A DNA stretch of 64,000 bases, from assembly GCF_002954445.1 (NCBI RefSeq), contig NZ_MQWA01000001.1:1196421-1260420 (forward strand), in the 5' to 3' direction. The notes below the pieces were generated by a model. That model was not told the DNA's origin. It did not search any database and was given only the letters and a program-made list of their open reading frames with translations. Position numbers and translations under genes: made by a program. Positions 18,101 through 24,437 of the stretch are shown here, piece after piece. Origin of the DNA: Rubritalea profundi (GTDB lineage: Bacteria > Verrucomicrobiota > Verrucomicrobiia > Verrucomicrobiales > Akkermansiaceae). Position 1 is the stretch's first letter; each line of letters opens with the position of its first letter.

Positions 18101-18174
18101 AAAATTTCTTTCCCCTCCTTCATCGCTTTCCAGCCAGCAGCTTTTCGTATCCATTGTTCGTCTATATTCATCAC
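15148..18174 (-). CDS. SWIM zinc-finger SNF2-family helicase
   Basis: A 1008-residue SNF2/Rad54-type ATPase. Near the N-terminus there is a SWIM-like zinc motif (C67-x4-C72, then C79-Q-H81). About 400 residues of a bacterial SNF2-associated region follow, then the ATPase core: Walker A DDMGLGKT at about residue 565, a DEAS box (LVLDEAS), LTGTPVENAVRDLW, and in the second lobe VLVFSQFTKML, LISLKAGGYGLNLT and DRAYRIGQTKPV. These enzymes translocate on double-stranded DNA and remodel protein-DNA complexes; the bacterial members (HepA/RapA-like and others) act in transcription or repair, and the exact role here is not shown. Translation may begin at either of two consecutive ATGs (18174, 18171). 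A LuxR-type gene follows on the same strand. Confidence 0.9.
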   Translation of the reverse strand: MMNIDEQWIRKAAGWKAMKEGKEIFARGVVTKASQNQGLIVGEISGGGKPLRVTLRIHSDTDIDTVCPRMACRRTGEICQHAVAVMLGVIHGAGEQKQAPGRESSGGTTEPLPSNIPQLRVLVPPNFPKGLPEGGLSVKLEKCETERPLAAGDVQLARWLDQNAAGKIPPMLGVRGKQALQLLKALDGHAELLSGARQLRVGSSGVRVPMYVGMDDERVELGLCHSVTEHGAAWFAEGELWLWDQEQAVLVVIDVSSVLNERQWLRVASGNPVFVPLKSFMQQMAAWQSLALWDDDSALGEIPIVEGQPEFKLSLEGSTNKLRATLTACYTPEVALVLGLFGADPFNFPVADSSNEGHWIDRNRDAEDDAAGHLMRYGFQITGSKGEWELSGDDAVIDFLTDALPELEEKWSVKTGGKLSSIKGNLVRVRPHMEVQGSGEDWLAFDYGFQTDTGREIPREAIQKMLASGKRTGTTKNGKQVVISQFDAEMMEAVLRDTDPRQEGGKYYVPKNQGAYLKRIREYYQGESRPEPDRSILQRLPAVITDALRGYQEDGIAWLYERCENESAALLADDMGLGKTLQTLALLCLRQEVGKPSLVVCPTSLLGNWADEAAKWAPQLKVQIMHGPQRKDLFKSISSVDVIITSYALVVRDLAEYQKLDLNTLVLDEASVIRNPDTQSAKALRKLQAGARVALTGTPVENAVRDLWSLYAFLLPGYLGSKEDFKNRYELALAGAQPDENALRRLRLRVEPFMIRRTKAQVAKDLPQKLEQTLWCEPSKLQKEAYQEILRQGVVKVDELEGGRARMQMLTVLLRLRQASCDLRLLGDESMSEHELSSLSSKLSMLVELLNEAKRGGHRVLVFSQFTKMLGFIKVELEREGISFAYLDGSTRDRSGEVKKFQAANGPDVFLISLKAGGYGLNLTAADTVVHFDPWWNPAVEAQATDRAYRIGQTKPVTVYKLIAKGTVEEKILKLQERKRGLIGAAIGDESEPMMTGLSGDDMRDLLG

Positions 18175-18297
18175 TCAGCGCTTTTATCTTCCGTGTCCGC
18201 CCCCTTTTATGCAAGTCTCACGCCGTGCTGCAACGCTAAGCCATAAGTTTTTCGACTTAGCTGCCAACCTCCCCAAATTCTCAGCCATTTTATCACC

Positions 18298-19086
18298 ATG
18301 AACGTAGTCGCAATTGCCAACCAAAAAGGAGGAGTCGGGAAAACCACCACTGCCATTTCACTCTCAGCAGCACTCGCAGAGGCAGGCCAGCGTGTGCTTT
18401 TACTCGACCTCGACCCACAGGCGAATGCGACTTCTGGCTTAGGAATTGAGCCCGACAGTGAAGGATCCATGTACTACCCACTTATTGGTGAGGCGAAAAT
18501 CAAAGACAAAATCATCCCTACGCGTATCGAGAATCTCTCCATCGTCCCATCGGGCATGGACCTCGCAGGAGTAGAAATCGAACTGGCCCGCAGCGACGAC
18601 CACCTCACTCGTCTCAGAAAACTACTCACAGCTCTCAAGCGTGGTAAACAATACGATTACGTCATCCTCGACACCCCGCCCTCACTTGGCGTGCTGATGA
18701 CCACCTCCTTAGCATCAGCCGACGAAGTTCTCATCCCGCTCCAATGCGAGTGGTTCGGCCTCGAAGGACTTGCAAAAATCGTCCATATCATCGAACAGAT
18801 CCGCGAATCTGGTGCCGCGCCTAAGCTAAAGCTCGAAGGCATACTCATGACTATGTTTGACGGACGCACCAACCTCTCTCGTCAGGTCGTCGAAGAAGTC
18901 TCCAACTACTTCCCTGATCAACTCTACGAGAATGTCATTCCTCGCACCATCCGTATCGGCGAGGCTCCTTCTCACGGAAAAACAATTTTCGAGCACGACC
19001 CTAGCGGCATAGGCTCTCGCTCCTACCGTGCTGCGGCACAGGAATTCTTGCTCCGCCACTCAGAAGTCGGCGGCCCGATTGCTTAA
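18298..19086 (+). CDS. parA: ParA/Soj-family chromosome partitioning ATPase
   Basis: A 262-residue ParA-type ATPase. The deviant Walker A motif KGGVGKTTT (residues 10-18) sits right at the N-terminus, followed by LLLDLDPQANATSG, ILDTPPSLG (Walker B) and VIPRTIRIGEAPSHGKTI, the nucleotide-sandwich and membrane/DNA-contact region of chromosomal ParA/Soj proteins. The lack of an N-terminal helix-turn-helix marks it as the chromosomal rather than the plasmid P1 type. ParA normally works with ParB bound at parS. ParB does not follow here: the next gene is leuD on the other strand. ParB must be elsewhere, or this is an orphan ParA positioning another cargo. Confidence 0.92.
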   Translation: MNVVAIANQKGGVGKTTTAISLSAALAEAGQRVLLLDLDPQANATSGLGIEPDSEGSMYYPLIGEAKIKDKIIPTRIENLSIVPSGMDLAGVEIELARSDDHLTRLRKLLTALKRGKQYDYVILDTPPSLGVLMTTSLASADEVLIPLQCEWFGLEGLAKIVHIIEQIRESGAAPKLKLEGILMTMFDGRTNLSRQVVEEVSNYFPDQLYENVIPRTIRIGEAPSHGKTIFEHDPSGIGSRSYRAAAQEFLLRHSEVGGPIA

Positions 19087-19099
19087 TCGACTAAACTAA

Positions 19100-19131
19100 A
19101 AGGCCCCATAAGCGGAAACTTAAGTGGCCTT
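19100..19131. terminator. Bidirectional terminator between parA and leuD
   Basis: An imperfect 13-bp stem (11 of 13 pairs; AAGGCC pairs with GGCCTT at the base) encloses a 6-base loop. It sits between the convergent parA and leuD genes and is flanked by short A/T runs on both sides, so it could serve either gene. Confidence 0.55.
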
Positions 19132-19150
19132 AAAAAAGTGTGTTTCACTC

Positions 19151-19750
19151 TTACTGAACGTAAGCGAGTGATGCGGCCGTCGCATCGATAGCATCGACGT
19201 TGTCGGCTAGTTCACCGATGGTATCCCATTTGCCATTGATGAGGGCTTCACGAGCGCCATTTGGCATCTCCATTGTGAAGATCACACCACCACAAGTGAC
19301 AGTTTTAGCTTCAAGGTCCACTGCTACCTCAAGGCTTGGATCAGACTGCACCATTGAAGAAAGTTTTTCGTTATCAGAAAGGGTGAGGGAAACGCAAGGC
19401 ATCCCGAGGTTGACTGAATTCCCAAAGAAAATCTCGGCGAAGGAAACTCCCACAATCGCGTTGAATCCTGAACGGCGGATCGACTGAGGTGCATGCTCGC
19501 GTGAGGAACCACACCCAAAGTTTGGACCTACAATCATGACGCTAGCTTCTGAGTATTCTGGGTTATCAATCGGATGACCCTTGCTTGAACCGTCTTGCTC
19601 GAAACGTTCGTCATAGAACATTCCTTCAGAGAGATCATCAAAAGTCACACACTTGAGGAATCGCGCAGGGATAATACGGTCGGTATCCACATCTGCACCC
19701 GGCACTGGAACTGCCTTACCTACTACTGATTTGATCGATTCGATTGCCAT
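19151..19750 (-). CDS. leuD: 3-isopropylmalate dehydratase small subunit (LeuD)
   Basis: LeuD, with LeuC, converts 2- to 3-isopropylmalate in leucine biosynthesis. The 199-residue product shows the family blocks: GADVDTDRIIPARFLK near the start, VGPNFGCGSSREHAPQSI (the substrate-binding loop) and FAEIFFGNSVNLG. I use the ATG at 19750; an ATG ten codons upstream adds MESSEWSAQV, which looks like leader rather than protein. No leuC is seen on this side: the upstream gene is an unrelated amidase, so leuD appears to be transcribed alone from its own control region. That region, 19751-20052, contains a leucine leader peptide and a terminator (see separate entries). Confidence 0.94.
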   Translation of the reverse strand: MAIESIKSVVGKAVPVPGADVDTDRIIPARFLKCVTFDDLSEGMFYDERFEQDGSSKGHPIDNPEYSEASVMIVGPNFGCGSSREHAPQSIRRSGFNAIVGVSFAEIFFGNSVNLGMPCVSLTLSDNEKLSSMVQSDPSLEVAVDLEAKTVTCGGVIFTMEMPNGAREALINGKWDTIGELADNVDAIDATAASLAYVQ

Positions 19751-19841
19751 AACTTGGGCAGACCATTCGCTAGATTCCATGGGAAATCAAGCCCACAAAC
19801 AACCCGCATCTAGGTATTCTCGTCCAAAGGAGTCTTTTACT

Positions 19842-19879
19842 AAAAAAATGAGGCCTCCAGGGGAGAACCTGAAGACCTC
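19842..19879 (-). terminator. Attenuator terminator in the leuD leader
   Basis: On the minus strand a 12-bp stem (GAGGTCTTCAGG with CCTGGAGGCCTC, ten Watson-Crick pairs plus two G-U) encloses a 6-base loop and is followed by A and seven T residues. It lies about 90 bp before the leuD start and 2 bp after the stop codon of the leader peptide. This is exactly where an attenuator must be to stop transcription before leuD. It cannot serve the amidase gene well, since the leader peptide and a separate hairpin lie between them. Confidence 0.78.
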
Positions 19880-19881
19880 TT

Positions 19882-19932
19882 TTACAATAAGCTCAGTACA
19901 AGACTGAGCTCCCTGCGGTTTGGCAGAGCCAT
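19882..19932 (-). CDS. leuL: Leucine leader peptide (attenuator) of leuD
   Basis: A 16-residue reading frame, MALPNRRELSLVLSLL, in which six of sixteen codons are Leu (CTG, CTC, CTT, CTG, TTA, TTG; five different codons). Its sequence folds on itself: an 8-bp hairpin AGCTCAGT/ACTGAGCT covers the middle Leu codons. A strong terminator begins 2 bp after the stop, and leuD follows. By analogy with enterobacterial leuL, scarce Leu-tRNA would stall the ribosome here and prevent the terminator from forming. I could not pick out one definite antiterminator helix by eye. No good ribosome-binding site precedes the ATG. Confidence 0.62.
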   Translation of the reverse strand: MALPNRRELSLVLSLL

Positions 19933-19933
19933 C

Positions 19934-19960
19934 AGTGTACTTTTACTCGGACATTGTCAA
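19934..19960 (-). promoter_or_regulatory. Possible promoter of the leu leader
   Basis: On the minus strand a perfect -35 hexamer TTGACA (19960-19955) is followed after 15 bp by TACACT (19939-19934). Spacing is short of the 17-bp optimum, and the transcript would begin inside or immediately before the leader peptide, leaving almost no leader. The true -10 box may differ. Weak. Confidence 0.28.
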
Positions 19961-20052
19961 CCTATGTTTCGAGTCGTGAAAATTAGTAATATTACATGCT
20001 ACCGATCGACGCGGTGGAGGGTCACCGGTTTATGTCGCCTCACTTAAAGCAG

Positions 20053-20847
20053 TTAAATACCGGCGAAACGCGGGGAAGAAGATGTGATCTGATCGTGGTA
20101 ATGCTTCACACGACCTTGGTACCAACGCCATTTCTTGCCAGGCCTCCCATTGTCTAGTAGGTAGTGCGGGCAATTCTTATGTGGCTTAGAAAGCCCCTTA
20201 CGCGCCCAATGATAATGAGGGACCACATTTTTGAGCGGAATCTTGTGTTGGTGCATCAAATACGCTGTAAGCTTCGCTGTGCGTTCGATTGTTTTTGAAC
20301 GGCTATTCCCGCGATTTTCACACATTTCAATGCCAATCGAATAAAGGTTTCCTGGACCACTAAAGTCAGCATGTTCACCTTGCTCATTGGTTGGCAAATG
20401 CTGCACTGCTCTGGTTTGATCGACACTATAGTGCCAGACAAGATAGCCAATGCGATTGCCACCCTTGCGTTTGTATGCCCGTAGCGCTCCATTTTTTAAA
20501 GCGAGTGAATGCTTCATGGCATCTGCCCCTGATGAGAAATTCTGAGTGCTATGAATAGTTATATACCTAGGTTTCATATAACGCTTATATTTACGCGCGT
20601 GCACCCCACGTGGGATAATGTCTTTGTAAACATTCACCTCTCCCAGCAAATCGCCCGGACGCTTGCGTGGACGTTCCATCACAGATCGATAAGAACCACC
20701 ATTCACATACGAAGCGGTGGACCCTAGGCTTGGATCGCCAGACACTGGCTTCACCATCACTACGGGTGGTGAGGACGATGAGCATGAGATCACCGCAGCA
20801 AAAATTGCCACAACACTCAGAGGTAGAAGAAAAAGTAAACCGCGCAT
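20053..20847 (-). CDS. Lipoprotein N-acetylmuramoyl-L-alanine amidase (Amidase_2)
   Basis: The 264-residue product begins with a lipoprotein signal (LFLLPLSVVAIFAAVISC, lipobox VISC). The C-terminal 190 residues form an amidase_2/PGRP-like fold: YITIHSTQNFSSGADAM holds a zinc-ligand His, VWHYSVDQ matches the substrate strand, EHADFSGPGNLYSIGIEMCEN follows, VVPHYHWARK contributes another His and KNCPHYLL a Cys ligand. Enzymes of this family cleave the amide between N-acetylmuramate and the peptide stem. A membrane anchor suits a role in wall turnover or peptidoglycan recycling. A short Pro/Arg-rich linker separates the anchor from the domain. It is separated from leuD by the attenuator region, so it is probably its own unit. 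Confidence 0.87.
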   Translation of the reverse strand: MRGLLFLLPLSVVAIFAAVISCSSSSPPVVMVKPVSGDPSLGSTASYVNGGSYRSVMERPRKRPGDLLGEVNVYKDIIPRGVHARKYKRYMKPRYITIHSTQNFSSGADAMKHSLALKNGALRAYKRKGGNRIGYLVWHYSVDQTRAVQHLPTNEQGEHADFSGPGNLYSIGIEMCENRGNSRSKTIERTAKLTAYLMHQHKIPLKNVVPHYHWARKGLSKPHKNCPHYLLDNGRPGKKWRWYQGRVKHYHDQITSSSPRFAGI

Positions 20848-20874
20848 TACGCTAGATTGTTAACATAAGTACGT

Positions 20875-20922
20875 AAAAATGGCGAGGTGTGTTTCATAAA
20901 AACGTCACCTCGCCACTCTTTT
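20875..20922 (-). terminator. Terminator of the secreted-protein operon
   Basis: A perfect 10-bp stem (TGGCGAGGTG at 20880-20889 with CACCTCGCCA at 20906-20915) is followed on the minus strand by five T. It lies about 110 bp past the end of the 21031-22221 gene. A T-run on the other side (CTCTTTTT) means it could also act rightward, though no rightward gene ends here. Confidence 0.8.
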
Positions 20923-21030
20923 TGACTTACCTCGCATATTCTGGTGGATTTTAGGATCACCACCTCTGTTATCGTCCCCGTCGATTATTTCAATTAATTG
21001 GAGGCTAGCCTCTTTCACATGTATGGGAAA

Positions 21031-22221
21031 TTATTCTGAACCGCTCACCATGACTCCATTGACATTGATTGAGCGCATGATCTCGAAGGCGGTAGACTTG
21101 ATCGTTTCTGGAGTCTCACCCTTACCGTCGTCATTCGTATCAGAAAAAACAGTAAGGGTTACGAGGTTAGCTGTGTATGTCCCGTCATTGACGGCAAGAT
21201 GCTGGTACTTAGAAGCGCTGATAGAGAGTTCATCATCCTGTGACACCGTCGTGCTATTATGGTATAAAACATCTGATGTATAGATATCCAGTCCGGCTGG
21301 ATTTTTGATAGAGATATATGTCCGGCTATCTGGATATAGATTACGCACAGCGAATTTCACATCGGGAGCAGCGGCATGCTGGACCGAGTTTAGTGGAACA
21401 CCATTAAGGTCCACAGCAACGTCAGCTTCCTCTACACCCAAAATATTGACGTGTGTTTGCGCCACGGGTATCCACCCAGGATTATTTACGTCATCTGTCG
21501 TCATCTGGTAAACTTGGATCGTGTCCTCGCCCTGAACCAAACCATTTTCATCCGGCCTGAGTTCTGTCAAAGCGCCTACAGTCAAGGTGCCAGAAACGAC
21601 GCCATCAACAATATCATTGCCAATGAGCTTCAATATACCGGCTGCAGTGACTAAGCGGTATGAAATAACACGGGTTTCATCATTGGCTTCTTCATAAGCG
21701 GATTGACGATCACTGGGGCCCTCATAATCCAGTGTGAACCGCTCAATCAATAGGCGTCTTGTAGATATACCTAGGGCCACACCGTCTTTATCCAAAGCTC
21801 CTTCTGCCGAAAATCGAGATAAATTTAGATCTGCGTAGAACTTCTCATTCGCACGTGTCCTCGGGTACGGACCGGTATTGTTGGTATCTTTAGACCATAT
21901 ATTGATCGATGCTAGCGGGGCATTGCTCATTACTGTCGAGTCTAAGTAAAGACTTGCCTGATCTAAGAGGTCGTAACCATAAAGACCGAGCCAGAGCCCC
22001 TTTAGAACGGGCATGGACGAATTGTAGGTTCCAGTTGTCTCGCCTTCTTCATTAGCGTTCAGCTCAACGATGGAAAATACCCACCGAGAGCTATCACCTT
22101 GATTTAAACCATAGGACTCGATGTCCAGTTCTAACACATAGTCACCGCTCGCTACTACTTGTCCATAACTCGGTAGACTGAGCGCCGCTATCGTCATTAT
22201 TGTTGTGTAAAATTTGTTCAT
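21031..22221 (-). CDS. Secreted protein of unknown function (operon gene 3)
   Basis: A 396-residue protein with a signal peptide (MNKFYTTIMTIAALSLPSYG) and no other membrane segment. The mature part is acidic and Asn/Thr-rich, with motifs such as DTNDDGKGE near the C-terminus (looks like a calcium-binding, dockerin-like loop DTNDDG) and repeating beta-strand-like sequences. I do not recognise a family. Its ATG overlaps the stop of the preceding gene by the ATGA arrangement, a sign of translational coupling. It is the last gene of the three-gene operon and ends about 110 bp before a strong terminator. A surface or extracellular structural/adhesive role is possible but speculative. Confidence 0.6.
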   Translation of the reverse strand: MNKFYTTIMTIAALSLPSYGQVVASGDYVLELDIESYGLNQGDSSRWVFSIVELNANEEGETTGTYNSSMPVLKGLWLGLYGYDLLDQASLYLDSTVMSNAPLASINIWSKDTNNTGPYPRTRANEKFYADLNLSRFSAEGALDKDGVALGISTRRLLIERFTLDYEGPSDRQSAYEEANDETRVISYRLVTAAGILKLIGNDIVDGVVSGTLTVGALTELRPDENGLVQGEDTIQVYQMTTDDVNNPGWIPVAQTHVNILGVEEADVAVDLNGVPLNSVQHAAAPDVKFAVRNLYPDSRTYISIKNPAGLDIYTSDVLYHNSTTVSQDDELSISASKYQHLAVNDGTYTANLVTLTVFSDTNDDGKGETPETIKSTAFEIMRSINVNGVMVSGSE

Positions 22222-22685
22222 TTTCTAATTTCTACTATTTGTGCGTCATTCGCGGGTTTCATAGGTGTCCTTACTGCTATGGGGTGACCATTGTGTACTG
22301 CCAGCACCACTTTACCTAACTTTGTTGCTCGATTTAGCTTCTCTATATTAATCAATGTATCGCCTCTGGCTTCCGCCATCGTGATTTCCATCTTGAATAT
22401 CCAAGTCTGATTCTTTCTATAAAATTCGCTAAATTTCGCGTATTTTTGATTTGGTTTCCTAGCTATCTTGTTTTCTAGTCCAGCAGGTAAATGCAACACA
22501 CACCTCTTTGGGATAACGGTGCTATCTCCATTTGAACTCAATACATCTGTAATCTTATTGATATCAATAGAAACAATACCTCTCCTAGATAAACCTTCTG
22601 CGGACACTCCGTCTGATAAGCCTATGGCGAGCAACGCTACACTAAGTACAGTCACTCGCACTTGGCGGAATAAATGATAAGTCAT
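22218..22685 (-). CDS. Secreted protein of unknown function (operon gene 2)
   Basis: A 155-residue protein with an N-terminal hydrophobic signal ending near SDGVSAEG. I use the ATG at 22685 because it places the hydrophobic core after a normal short n-region; a start ten codons earlier exists but overlaps the previous gene. The mature domain (SRRGIVSIDINKITDVLSSNGDS..., later EITMAEARGDTLINIEKLNRA) is unfamiliar. The gene overlaps its neighbours at both ends: 4 bp with gene 3 (ATGA) and a near-contact of 7 bp with gene 1, consistent with one operon. Confidence 0.58.
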   Translation of the reverse strand: MTYHLFRQVRVTVLSVALLAIGLSDGVSAEGLSRRGIVSIDINKITDVLSSNGDSTVIPKRCVLHLPAGLENKIARKPNQKYAKFSEFYRKNQTWIFKMEITMAEARGDTLINIEKLNRATKLGKVVLAVHNGHPIAVRTPMKPANDAQIVEIRK

Positions 22686-22692
22686 CGGATTT

Positions 22693-23481
22693 CTATTTCC
22701 GGCGACCTTCGTCAAGGTCTTCCGTTAACATGACATTGTCATCGGCTATTGCTTGAGTAATTTTACCCGAGTCTAACCAAGCACTACAAGCATTACCTGT
22801 ATTATTAGAATCTACACTATCTTCGTTATTACCGTGACCTTTGTTATCGCGTGAAACAGTAGTGAACACAACGGGAACTACATCAAGTTCGATGGTTCTA
22901 TAGATACCTTCAGAGCGAGATATTTTCCAGGACACTAGACAGTGGTCATCACTGCCGAGGACTGCGTTGATTTCACCTTCTGGTCCCGGAGGCTCTTTGA
23001 GGCCTTTACCTTTCACCACAGCATAACTTTCTGAATCACCGGTCATATTCGTGCTCTGCTCGAAGTTCACACTGATGTTCACTTTATCATTGCTATGAAA
23101 TACGATTGGGGTCGTAAAATCTACATCTTCACTACGCGATTCACCAATTTTCCCACAGTAGAGCGTTTCTCCAGCAACAACATTTGTTCCATTCACTGTG
23201 ATACTTAGGTGGGATTGACCTTGAAAGCTGGAGTTTCCATTAGATCCAAGTAGGTTACCGTTGGTCGCTACAAAACCGTCTAGAGGGGTTGCCGCAACAA
23301 GCTGCCATTTGATACCTTCTACGGTGTATTTCCAATACATACCAAGATCTTCAGTCTCACTAATACTTTGGCCTGTAACCTTTTTGGCTAAGAACATTCC
23401 TGGCGCAGAATAAGCAAGATCAGCGCGGGAATCGACAGCTAGAAAAGTAGCCAAGGCTGCAGTCGTAACAATAATTTTCAT
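22693..23481 (-). CDS. Secreted protein of unknown function (operon gene 1)
   Basis: A 262-residue protein whose N-terminus MKIIVTTAALATFLAVDSRA is a good Sec signal peptide (cleavage around residue 20). I take ATG 23481; a frame reaching 14 codons upstream would need to read through the poly-C run and gives an all-Pro/Thr leader. The mature domain has Gly/Ser-rich beta-strand-like sequence and contains no enzyme motif I recognise. The DNA just before the start codon is a C10-A-C5-AA-C5 tract (on the coding strand), 7 bp from the ATG. Changes in its length could alter translation or transcript folding. It is the first gene of the operon. Confidence 0.6.
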   Translation of the reverse strand: MKIIVTTAALATFLAVDSRADLAYSAPGMFLAKKVTGQSISETEDLGMYWKYTVEGIKWQLVAATPLDGFVATNGNLLGSNGNSSFQGQSHLSITVNGTNVVAGETLYCGKIGESRSEDVDFTTPIVFHSNDKVNISVNFEQSTNMTGDSESYAVVKGKGLKEPPGPEGEINAVLGSDDHCLVSWKISRSEGIYRTIELDVVPVVFTTVSRDNKGHGNNEDSVDSNNTGNACSAWLDSGKITQAIADDNVMLTEDLDEGRRK

Positions 23482-23488
23482 TTTCTTA

Positions 23489-23511
23489 GGGGGGGGGGTG
23501 GGGGTTGGGGG
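23489..23511 (+). repeat. Poly-G/poly-C tract, potential G-quadruplex, before operon start
   Basis: G10-T-G5-TT-G5 on the plus strand (so C-rich on the coding strand), ending 7 bp upstream of the ATG of the secreted-protein operon. Runs of ten G are rare in ordinary coding DNA and are prone to slipped-strand changes. Four G-tracts with 1-2 base loops fit an intramolecular G-quadruplex pattern. Confidence 0.75.
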
Positions 23512-23583
23512 ATGAATTCTCAATCAGCATCATCGCACGTGGCTTTTACACCACATGCACCTCTTTTGAATTCACTTATCATC

Positions 23584-23612
23584 ATTATAAGTAGAACGAA
23601 TATACACAAGTG
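23584..23612 (-). promoter_or_regulatory. Possible sigma-70 promoter of the secreted-protein operon
   Basis: On the minus strand a perfect TATAAT box (23589-23584) is preceded, 17 bp upstream, by CACTTG (23612-23607), a weak -35. Its position would give a leader of about 95 nt that includes the poly-C tract in the 5' untranslated region. Low confidence because the -35 is poor. Confidence 0.4.
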
Positions 23613-23771
23613 TTCATTCCAACATTTTTTAAATCTTTGGTAGGCAAAGGGATTGATGACACTGACTTACAAAAAACAATAATTAACTATTATTAATGAT
23701 ATCACTAATCTAACTTCACACCGAAAAATCAAAGATGATAAAATTAGGAGAATCGATAACGAATCTCGCAG

Positions 23772-24230
23772 CTATGACAAGGCTGCGATTGCTTCTAGTG
23801 CGGCAGCATATGCAATGGCTGCGTCGCCCTTCGCCTTCTTGGAGTAGTGCTTCAGTGTCTTCTCCTGGCTGAGAAGCACGTCACGTAAGGTCTTACCCCA
23901 TTCTTCGCTCACTCCAGAGGCAGACACGGCACAGCTCTTTAATGTGTCGCAGATTTCAATCTGCACATCGCTTATCGATATTTCGAGGGTTTCCACAAGA
24001 TAGGGTACAACCACCACTGCGGCAGAGTGCACACCATCCTTACAAAGCATACGCCAGACATCGTGGCTAGCTTTCATGGAACGCCCGCGCTTGCGGCACG
24101 CTAAGTCTTGAAGTACTTTAGGAAAACGATCAGCACTACTCTCGGCCACGGCATAGTTCTCCCATTTCTCTTCCCGTAACCTCATCCAAAGTGCCTGCGC
24201 CATAGTGGAAACATAGTCCAGAGGAGACAC
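23772..24230 (-). CDS. Hypothetical protein, helical
   Basis: A 152-residue protein that I do not recognise. It is strongly helical in appearance (WENYAVAESSADRFPKVLQDLACRKRG, VEEWGKTLRDVLLSQEKTLKHYSKKAKG, and an Ala-rich tail) with no signal peptide or membrane segment. The start is GTG at 24230; an ATG nine codons in, at 24203, is an alternative. Upstream and downstream stretches are non-coding, so it stands alone between the secreted-protein operon and the nucleotidyltransferase gene. No domain or motif is evident. Confidence 0.5.
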   Translation of the reverse strand: MSPLDYVSTMAQALWMRLREEKWENYAVAESSADRFPKVLQDLACRKRGRSMKASHDVWRMLCKDGVHSAAVVVVPYLVETLEISISDVQIEICDTLKSCAVSASGVSEEWGKTLRDVLLSQEKTLKHYSKKAKGDAAIAYAAALEAIAALS

Positions 24231-24437
24231 CCGCCAAGCTCTAATACCCCGATCTCTGATAAATATCAGACAGCTGTGTCTCTCACTGGATTCCTGAGGA
24301 TGCGACCCAGTATAGATGGTTCAGATGGCTTCGGTAATTCACCTTGAATCTAGCCCGTGGTTTGCCCATTTTCACTTTGTTTGTGAAGCTTGAGTTCTCA
24401 CTTCACAAACAAAGGATCTGAATGCAGACTACCAGCC

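Noticed and set aside
19138-19160. parS-like half site (TGTTTCAC) after parA
   Set aside because: Only one half matches; the second half (GAACG) is poor and overlaps the leuD stop. Not a convincing parS.
20995-21020. GAGGCTAGCCTC palindrome before the 21031 gene end as an operator
   Set aside because: It lies downstream of the gene it would control and is only 12 bp; a chance palindrome is likely.
24241-24320. Hairpins near 24.25-24.32 kb as a possible tRNA or riboswitch
   Set aside because: Stems are short (CTGATA/TATCAG) and no tRNA arms or known riboswitch core can be found.
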